Shown: positions 12,051-64,000 of the stretch, piece by piece
Layout: every line of letters begins with the position of its first letter
Position numbering within the stretch: position 1 is the stretch's first letter
Source of the DNA: Megalonaias nervosa
Taxonomy: Eukaryota; Mollusca; Bivalvia; Unionida; Unionidae
Length of the DNA: 64,000 nt
Assembly (NCBI GenBank): GCA_016617855.1
Contig: JAECUM010001746.1
Location: 42,992 to 106,991 of the forward strand
Direction of reading: 5' to 3'
Notes under the pieces: model-generated
What the model was told of the DNA's origin: nothing
What the model saw: only the letters and a program-made list of their open reading frames with translations
Databases searched by the model: none
Made by a program: the position numbers and the translations under genes

Positions 12051-12721
12051 CCTGTTGATTCATAATCTCCAGAGTCAGCCATGCCCTACTACAGCCTAGG
12101 GGACTATTACACACATGGCAGGCATATAGTGTACAATTCAAACTATTCTTGTTTGTTCTGTTCTTTTTCATTTCTCTCTCTCTCTCCATGTACAATTGTG
12201 CGACAGTGGACACAGGTCTTGCTAGGATTTTAAAAATAGGAATCCAGAACTCCTATTTTGGGAAAAATTCGAGTCCTATCCAGCAAAATGTGCAGTCCCC
12301 TCCCAGATGGATGTTGGGCATACTTAAGTGGCTAAATGTGCAGATGAGAAGAACCAGTGTTTGTCATTGAGGTTAATTTTCCAAATTATTTACACCACTG
12401 ACATATAGCTTTATTTTGCCCATCAGATTGAGATTGAATTTTGTCAATCCAAAGAAAGGTATTGTTCCAAACACTAAGCTAGGCATCATGCACTTTCTTA
12501 AACTTGGCTACTGTTTCATCCGACTTCTATTCTAGCAACTTTAGCACTCCTTTGAATCTCGTTACAGTCTTTGTCAATTTGCTGTTCAACCCCCAAATAC
12601 TTATCCAAATTTGCAAATGGCAGTTTGTCTAAGTCCCAACATGCCTTGATTTCGAGGTCACATGCACTACTTATTTGGCTACATCGGAAATGAACACAAT
12701 GATGAAAGCTTAACTTGTTCA

Positions 12722-13045
12722 TTTATGTAATCTTATAATGACCACACATCTCTGGGTCTTTCTTCCTCTGAATTCAGTCATTGTAAAATATCAGCACATT
12801 TTCCCAACATGCAGCAGCTAGTCGAAGTCTTTTGAACTTGCCACCCAGCTATTGCATTATGTTCTTTTGATGTACTCTTGTAATGACAACATGCACATCT
12901 GGGGGTCTTTCAGCCACTGAATTCTGTCATTATAAATATCAGCACAGCCAAACTGATCAATTGATCAACATATTTTCCCACTCAGCAGGTGGTTGAAGCA
13001 GGACTGGCAAGCCTTTGAATTTGCTGCCCAGCTATTGTATGCATA
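12722..13045. repeat. Tandem duplication of about 150 bp
   Basis: The segment from tgtaatcttataatgacc (12,725) to cacccagctattgcat (about 12,855) is repeated from tgtactcttgtaatgac (12,871) to gcccagctattgtatgc (about 13,041). Shared inner blocks include gggtctttc, tgaattc.gtcatt and aaatatcagcaca. The second copy holds a short insertion with tgatcaattgatcaa. Confidence 0.7.
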
Positions 13046-13087
13046 AGGAAGACTCCTGCGTAAGTGATTTTCTGTGTCCCAGTAGTC

Positions 13088-13174
13088 CTACAATGTAAGA
13101 TGTATCACATGTTATATATGTTTTGGTGTAGCACCAAAACAAAAGTATCATGTGATATGTCTTATTTTGTAGAC
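13088..13174. repeat. Imperfect hairpin of about 87 nt
   Basis: A perfect inner stem gttttggtg / caccaaaac closes on a 3-nt loop (tag) near 13,130. Further out, tatcacatg pairs with catgtgata, and tacaatgtaaga with tcttattttgta. The middle of the arms is mismatched. Size and shape recall a microRNA precursor, but small foldback transposons look the same. No expression evidence can be read from sequence. Confidence 0.6.
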
Positions 13175-13594
13175 TAGCATCCCAGATAAAAACTTTGCAT
13201 TCAAATATGTGTGATTAAGTTTTTCTGAGAACTCTGGGCCATGCATCCTGTACAATAAGAATGCAGGTAAAATAAATCGAAGCATTAAATATTTATCACT
13301 CTTCTTTCCCATTAATATTGTCACAAGAGCTTGTTGTTAGATAGTATTTACCAGTGTATTTTGTTTTCTGGACCATTTCCATATAAACTGTATGATAAAG
13401 ACAAAGACAAACATTGGTCATTTTAATTTACAGAGATTATTTGTAAAAAATTCATACGAGTAGATAATTCTTATAGGGTGTTGCTTTCACATTTTTCAGA
13501 GTTAAATCCCTGCTTTGAACAATTTCATTGGCTTTTATTTCTAAATGCCACTATGAAAAACTTGCATCATTTTGGAAGAGTTGATTGGTTGTTA

Positions 13595-13805
13595 CAGGTT
13601 TAATGCCATTTTTCAGCACATGATAGGGTATACATAACAGCCAGTATATTTGATGGAAGTAGAACCCATGGGAAGCTACTGGCAAGCTTTTTCACATACC
13701 CATACTGGTGAAGCCAGAGGCTCAAATCCATGCAGGCAATAGTGGGATGACAGTGCTTTGTAAGGCAAGCACCTTGGATCACTTGGCCACCCAGGGTCCC
13801 GATTT
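13595..13805 (-). mobile_element. Old tRNA-derived SINE, family A, degraded
   Basis: Shares with the better copies at 15,701 and 28,360 the order of gccatttttcagcac, gataggctatacat-like, gccagtat, gaagctactggcaagctttt, and a tRNA-like head at the right end (ggccacccagggtccc in plus orientation). The head is the 5' end, so the element reads on the minus strand. Many substitutions show that it is older than the other two copies. Confidence 0.75.
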
Positions 13806-14027
13806 GGAATAGAGAAAAGGGAATGGAATTTTTTTATCTGCATGGGTTTCTGGTCTTTTCATTGGTAAAAGAATGCCCCTACAAATAGTAATTTGAAATT
13901 TACAAATCAGAGGTAAGGCTCTTGTGAATAAAGCACATATTTTAAGACCATCATAAAAGCAAGCCATTGCATACACACTTGTGCAGGAGTAGTTTTTGTA
14001 AAGTAGTTACATTTATTCTCTTTGAAG

Positions 14028-58657
<44,630 letters not shown>

Positions 58658-59400
58658 GTAAGTAATATCTGATAATAAACTTCTCTCTTTATTATATATT
58701 TCATAGTGAGACGTGGAACTATATCAGTGGGAGAAAAATGATATTGCCATAGTGGCATTACCACTCATATCACCACAGCAGCTATATCACTTTTGGAACT
58801 ACTTTCTTTTCCCATTAAGGAAATATATCTGCCATTCTGTACATTTTTCAAACCCCTATTACCATATTAAGACCTATTTCATTTTTCTTCTTCTGCTCCT
58901 TCCACATCTGGATGAACAGATCTTAAAATGAACCTCCATTGTATACATTTATGCATATCATGAGGTGCCATCAAGAAATGACTAAAATGAACTCCAAACA
59001 GCAAAATGTGGACTTCAAGTATTGCTTTGTTAACACTAGTCATGAACCATGGCAATTGTCAGTGACTGGACTTGCTTGGCATTTTGTTAAGTTTCACACA
59101 TACACTATTGTTTACCTGTAATACTCTATGACAAATGGTACACATTTTTAAGGAAAAAGAAATTGTGACTAAATATATTAATAAAATTGTTTAAGTGGTC
59201 ATTTTAACTCGCATAATGGTGTTTGAAAACAATGGATAAATTGGACATTGATTAATATTAATTGTAAACCTAAATAAAGTGACAATCAAAAATTGGATGC
59301 AGTGTCTGCTGCTGCCTACAAGCTTGCCAAGGCCATACAAAATTTCCAATTTGAGTGTTGAAATAAACAAAATAAAGAAGAAAAATTCTTACAAGGAATC
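58658..59400. other. Intron sequence without recognised features
   Basis: AT-rich; no exon for the second RecA lobe was found. Confidence 0.4.
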
Positions 59401-61135
59401 TCACAATCATGAAAATCTATTATTTATAGATATTATGCTCTGAAGTCTGTCAGATACAACCACTCTGTGATGTTTTCAACTACTTATGCCTGGTCAGCAT
59501 GATTTTGCAAGAGGTCTCGCAAATACTTACTGCCTTTTTGTCAGTTTGAGCAATCCTTTGGATTTTTCTCACTTCCAGGGAATATATGCTTCATTTTTTT
59601 TCTGTCTGAATCTCACTCATTTGTTTTCTTTGTATTTCATTTGTCTCAGTTGTGCTATGTGTGATAAGTAAACAGGCACCATATTAATTGCCTTCCCAGT
59701 GGTCAATAGTACTAACAGTTCATCTCAGTAGTTAACATTTTTGTAAGCTGTATCAGGTACATTATTATTTATTCCCTGTTATAAGATCTTTTCTGTTATT
59801 TTCTTTGGCATTTATCTTTATTGATAGCATCCGCTTAATGATAAGTTTAGGATGACAATTGACCAATTTCACCTATATATGTATCATGGTTTTGGTTTCT
59901 TTAATTACAGGTAAGAACAATAATGGGCAAGATTAAATATGGGATGTGCCAATAAGGTTGCCTAAGGATAATCACCCACCCTGTATTAATTACATGGTGT
60001 GCAGTTCAAACCATACTTGCAAAATTTGCTTTTGCTGGCCCAAAAGAAAGATGGGCAACCCTGTTGGCCAAGCACTTAACCTGGGCAAATTAGAGAGTCA
60101 AGAAATGTGCACACAAGGATGAAGATGACATCAATATTACTGCAAAGTCTGTGTCACCATCTTCCTTATTACTGAGTCACTGCTAGTAGAAACATTGCCG
60201 ATTAAGTAAAGGACCATGCAATCCATGCCATCACAAACTTTCCACACAGTTACGGCACCACCATTGACCACAGTGTCACAACGAGGGCATACCATCACTG
60301 CATAGACGTCCAGGCAAATACCATCATGGTACAGCTGTCTATCAGGACGTTCTATTGCCACACAGAGACCTTGTACTATCTTGGTCCTCACTACTGCTAC
60401 TGGGTTTAGTGATCTGTCTTTCTGGTATACCAGTCCTGGACCCAAGACGCAGACAGCATCCAGCACCCAGTCATGCCAATTCCAGTCCCATTTCTGTCAC
60501 AGACACCCAGCATAACCAGCACTAGATTTGATGAATCATTCTTCCACACTGTCCAGTACTAGATGTATGGTAGTATTATGGACCTTCACTGGACAGTTTC
60601 ACCACCTGTTCCAGTTCTGCCACAACTAAGTATCAACTACAGTGACTCCCCATTCCCAAGCACCCACTATCCACCTCAGTCCTTTGAGGATGCTCATCAT
60701 GAATGCATGGAGATCACAGAATGGACAGACTCGTAGACTTGTTCACTCTCTCTCTCACAACCTGCTTCACCAGTTCAGTCACTGGTATGTTTGTAAGAGG
60801 TTTCTCTGTCACCCCGCTTCTCTGAGTTTAAAGACACATGCTCATAAGTGGCATCTTCCATCCTTGATCTGAAGAAGGGAAGACTCAGACTTCCATGCAT
60901 CAGTTAAAGAAACCTTCCAGCTTCTGCCTTCAGATTTTTGTCCTCCTCCTCCTTCTAACCAAGAAAGATCAGTCTTCTTTTAAACAGCTTCCGCGATCTG
61001 GTTATGTCACTGACAATCTGCATTGTTTCAAAATGCAACTCCAAAACCCATTGTCAGCAGACTGTAGTGATGACTTGCATCAGTTCTTCCCCAACACCTT
61101 CTCACATATTTTGACCTGTCTCAATCGAAGGCCTT

Positions 61136-61323
61136 GGCCCATTACTGAAATGGAATCTACCAATATGAGTTTTGTGGGGGCTGGCCCATTGCTGAAATGG
61201 AATCTACCAATATGAGTTTTGTGGGGGCTGGCCCATTGCTGAAATGGAATCTACCAGTATGAGTTTTGTGGGGGCTGATCCATTACAGAAATGGAATCTA
61301 CCAATATAAGTTTTGTGGGGGCT
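61136..61323. repeat. 47-bp tandem array, four units
   Basis: Starts at 61,136, 61,183, 61,230 and 61,277. The unit begins ggcccattgctgaaatggaa and ends gttttgtgggggct. The first three units are nearly identical and the fourth has several changes. Because 47 is not divisible by three, the array cannot keep a protein frame. Confidence 0.95.
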
Positions 61324-62040
61324 GAAGAAGACAACCTTTGAAAAACTCACTGGAGCTTCTCAGACTCATCTTTCATACAAGATGTGCTTCCTAGTCACAG
61401 TGAGCAGTGAGATACATTTTTTTTGTCCATCTGTGGTTCTGCTCTGATTGCCCCTGGTGTCACTGCCAAAAGTTGGTTTCCACGCTTGGGAAATTAGTCC
61501 TCTGCCTTGAAAGTGCTTCTTTGGACCCTTTTTCCCAAGGGCATCTACAGGACCCTGTCAGAACCATTTAGCGGTTCTTCATAGATTGAGCTGGTTAGTA
61601 GAGGGATATGTTACTTGTTCTTACTGTTCAGAGCTCCATCAGTCTTAATCTGTTGGGTTATCTGCTTAGCTAGCACAGACTAACCAATGACCAGATGAAT
61701 TTCTTAAGCATATGGGCTCTTGAGGTTCAGACAGTCACCACCAGCATAGCGTTCAAGCATAGCTGTTCTGTAGCAAGTATGATTCAAGCCATAGTATAGC
61801 AATCAAAGATGACTTACTCTAGCTTTTACCTCAGAGACTTTTCACTCCAAATTGCACAGTTCAAGCACCAGTCTTCCTTTTTAGGTGATCCAGCAGCTTT
61901 GTTGTGATAGAGGTTATTCTGCTTCTGCTGGATGTTTAGTAGCAATCATTTTTCTTTAAATTTTTTTCCATACATTGGCTATGTACCAACCCTTACCCCT
62001 ATCTCACACAATACTAAATGCTGCAAGTACATCAGGAGAC

Positions 62041-62290
62041 TGGGGCCCCAGGTGGCTGAGTGGTCAAATGTGCTCGACTTCGCTGATAACTGTCATCTCA
62101 CCACTCTCCATTTGGGTTTGAATCATGGGCTTGGCCAGTATGCATATGAGAAAGCTTGCCAATAGCTTCCTGTGGGTTGGTGGTTCATGCTGGGATTTTC
62201 CCGGGGTTTTACTCCACCAGTTCATACTGGCTTCCATGCATAGCCTATCATGTGCAGAAAGAAGGTGTTAAGCCCACAGTAACATTGTCA
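62041..62290 (+). mobile_element. tRNA-derived SINE, family A, plus orientation, diverged
   Basis: ggggccccaggtggctgagt starts the tRNA-like head (A box tggctgagtgg, B box gtttgaatcatg). The body aagcttgccaatagcttcc, ttcccggggttttactcc and tgcatagcctatcatgtgca is the reverse complement of the copies at 15,701 and 28,360. It is older than these. Confidence 0.82.
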
Positions 62291-62775
62291 GGAGACTGGA
62301 GGTAGGGCTAACTCCTGGATAAGGGGATGTAATGCCCTCTGCCCACTACGTGCCTTTTCATGTATTTTGATTGGAGTAACATATTTGAAGAACAAAACAA
62401 TTTTGGGAGTAGTAATACTAACCCAGTCATAATGCTGACACATCCTTCCAAGCCTCCACTCGGTTATAACTGGAGGAGCAAGTGCATCGAACTAATAATT
62501 GACATAATTTAATATCATTCGCTCTATCCAAGGAAAGATCACTCTATTCTGACTTGTGTCTTGGCCAGCTGACTACATTTTAACATTTTTGTTGCTGCTA
62601 GACACTGTGAAATTCTCTTCTAGTTTGGGAAGGCTGGATCTATGAAGTGGAGGATGTGCAATCTAATGTTTTATGATCAGGTAAGTATTAGTGAAGAAAG
62701 ATTTTAAACAAACTATGGTTTCTTAGGTATCTCAGCCAAAATTACTATTTCACTTACTTAGTGGCCAATTACAAT

Positions 62776-62916
62776 TCCATGGGTTTGAACCCCGGTCAAG
62801 TCATATCAAAGACTCATAAAAACGGTACTAACAGCTGCCTCACTAGATACTCAGCATTAAGAGGTTAGTGTTAGGACTGGTTGGTCTAGTGTCAGGATAG
62901 TGTGACTGGGTGCAGG
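62776..62916 (+). mobile_element. SINE family B fragment
   Basis: gggtttgaaccccggtcaag, tcaaagactcataaaaacgg, tactcagcattaagagg and gtgtcaggatagtgtgactg match the SINE at 32,420. The 5' half of the head and the 3' tail are missing. Confidence 0.8.
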
Positions 62917-63724
62917 GCCTCCCTTGGAAATAGTTTTCTTTGCTCCATGAAATTTGGAGCCAGTTTTCAGCCATAGAAGTCATTTTATGCCATGATGCAG
63001 GGACTTAAATATATGCATAATATTATATTGGCCCTATTTTTAATCTATATAAACATGACAATAAAACAGTTTTTACATGTTTTTATTACATTTCAAAGTA
63101 CAAGAATAGTTATTAATAAATATAATAATACCATTCTATACATGTGAGGTTCAGTGTATAGCATATGAAAAGCAAGAATGAATAAAAATGTTTCTTTATA
63201 ACTGATAATACAAAATACTGCTTATGAATATGTCACTGACACTTCATCAATATCCACCTCATTTTTTTCCCAGACCACTTCTTAAACGCCTTCCTGAAAT
63301 CAAAATTCTCAACACTGGGCCCATCAATTGAAATTCTCATTAAATTTTTCAGAGTAGATATACCCAGAGAATTTTGTAAGTTTGTTTTGATGACAGATTC
63401 TGGCGACTGAATCCCCTGTCAGTCTGCAGTATAAATAGGGGCAACAAGTAACCTGATGCTGCCTCAGATGCAGTGGGATATAAATCTGTTTTTCAGAGCT
63501 AGATTAGCCATATTCTTTGTGCTTGATACAGACTTATTTTATAAAGTAAATTTTTAATTTTTCATTGATATAAGCAACAAGGGCCCTTTACAGTCAATGA
63601 CTGGCATCGTTGTAGTGGCATCCTGTATTACTCAGTTAAGTTCAGACCACAAAAACATGTTATCTGAGTAAATAAACCCTAAAACACTAAGCAGTCCCAA
63701 GTGCATCTCACACTCACAGTTTGA
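62917..63724. other. Non-coding sequence without recognised features
   Basis: AT-rich; no coding homology was seen before the reverse transcriptase frame that opens at 63,725. Confidence 0.35.
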
Positions 63725-64000
63725 AATAAACATAAATTAACAACACGTGCAATCACACTGAATCTTTTTGCTGACCTGTTCAACAATAGAGTATATCCAC
63801 CAGTCATTCTAGTTGTTCTATCCCAACTTGTATCTCATCTGAATTCAAACAGTCTTTTTAGCAATGTACAGTCTGCATATCGCCCTTGCCACAGTACTGA
63901 AACTACTCTTCTGAAAGTAGTCAATGACCTTCTCTCTGCTTTGGATGGCGGAAAGATTACAGTCCTCACTTTCCTTGACTTGTCTGCAGCATTTGACACT
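63725..64000 (+). CDS. CR1/L2-like non-LTR reverse transcriptase, partial
   Basis: An open frame follows TGA at 63,722 and runs off the right edge. LVVLSQLVSHLNSNSLFSNV is followed by QSAYRPCHSTETTLLKVVND and FLDLSAAFDT. The last is RT motif A with the catalytic Asp, and SAYRxxHSTETALL is typical of CR1/L2-type elements. The first 20 or so codons do not match the family well, so the 5' side may be frameshifted. Whether the element is intact cannot be seen. Confidence 0.88.

Larger units (their letters stand above)
4381..14027. other. AT-rich non-coding DNA upstream of the second helicase exon
   Basis: No supported coding exon was found here apart from the repeats listed separately. The first exon of the DDX51-like gene should lie upstream of 14,028, because the exon there begins with the last base of a split codon. 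I could not find a convincing short exon starting with Met and ending in a phase-2 donor in this stretch. It is therefore either intron 1 or a mixture of intergenic DNA and intron. Stretches 6,411-9,000 and 9,901-11,400 show nothing else beyond simple AT-rich sequence. Confidence 0.5.
59400..62690 (+). mobile_element. DIRS-like copy, decayed
   Basis: Homologous to 55,450-58,060: tttttctcacttccagg.aat, ttttttttctgtct, taagatcttttctgt, then aatcaccc.ccctgtattaatt and atggtgtgcagttcaaacc, and the Gag-like VKKCAHKDEDD block near 60,095. It probably runs to the ggtaagtatta motif at 62,680, shared with the end of the copy at 19,850. A SINE (62,041) and a 47-bp array (61,136) lie within. No intact frame. 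Confidence 0.55.

Overview
The window looks like a piece of an animal nuclear genome. It is AT-rich, with introns of 2 to 7 kb, GT-AG splice sites, tRNA-derived SINEs with poly(GTT)-type tails, and remains of DIRS, non-LTR, pogo/Tigger and Maverick/Polinton elements. The mix of repeats suggests a lophotrochozoan invertebrate, probably a mollusc. That is an inference from repeat types, not a species identification.

Layout. (1) Positions 1-about 4,380 hold the end of a Maverick/Polinton-type element. A protein-primed family B DNA polymerase runs on the minus strand (start near 3,084, continuing past the left edge), and a small zinc-knuckle protein is divergently transcribed on the plus strand (3,228-3,653). 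Both reading frames are broken. (2) Positions 4,381-14,027 are AT-rich non-coding DNA with duplications and hairpins. It is either intron 1 or upstream sequence of the one host gene. (3) Positions 14,028-58,657 carry ten exons (plus strand) of an ATP-dependent RNA helicase of the DDX51/Dbp6 type. All motifs of the first RecA lobe are present, and one exon is only 22 nt. The first exon was not found, and the exons for the second RecA lobe must lie to the right of 64,000. (4) The introns are filled with mobile elements: at least four DIRS-like copies or fragments, an RTE-like LINE end with a (ATG)n tail, pogo/Tigger remains and related non-autonomous elements, three SINE families (two SINE insertions with clear 12-bp target-site duplications), and several minisatellites. 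(5) Positions 58,658-64,000 hold another DIRS-like copy, SINE fragments and, at the right edge, the start of a CR1/L2-like reverse transcriptase.

The only gene likely to serve the host is the helicase, whose known relatives act in the nucleolus in assembly of the large ribosomal subunit. Nothing here amounts to a new multi-gene system. The observations most worth following are: the Maverick polymerase and its neighbour are interrupted almost only by in-frame TAA/TAG codons and not TGA; two decayed extra copies of a helicase exon lie just upstream of the working one; a very uniform 44-bp satellite has grown from a segment found once in a related transposon elsewhere in the window; and there are two long hairpins.
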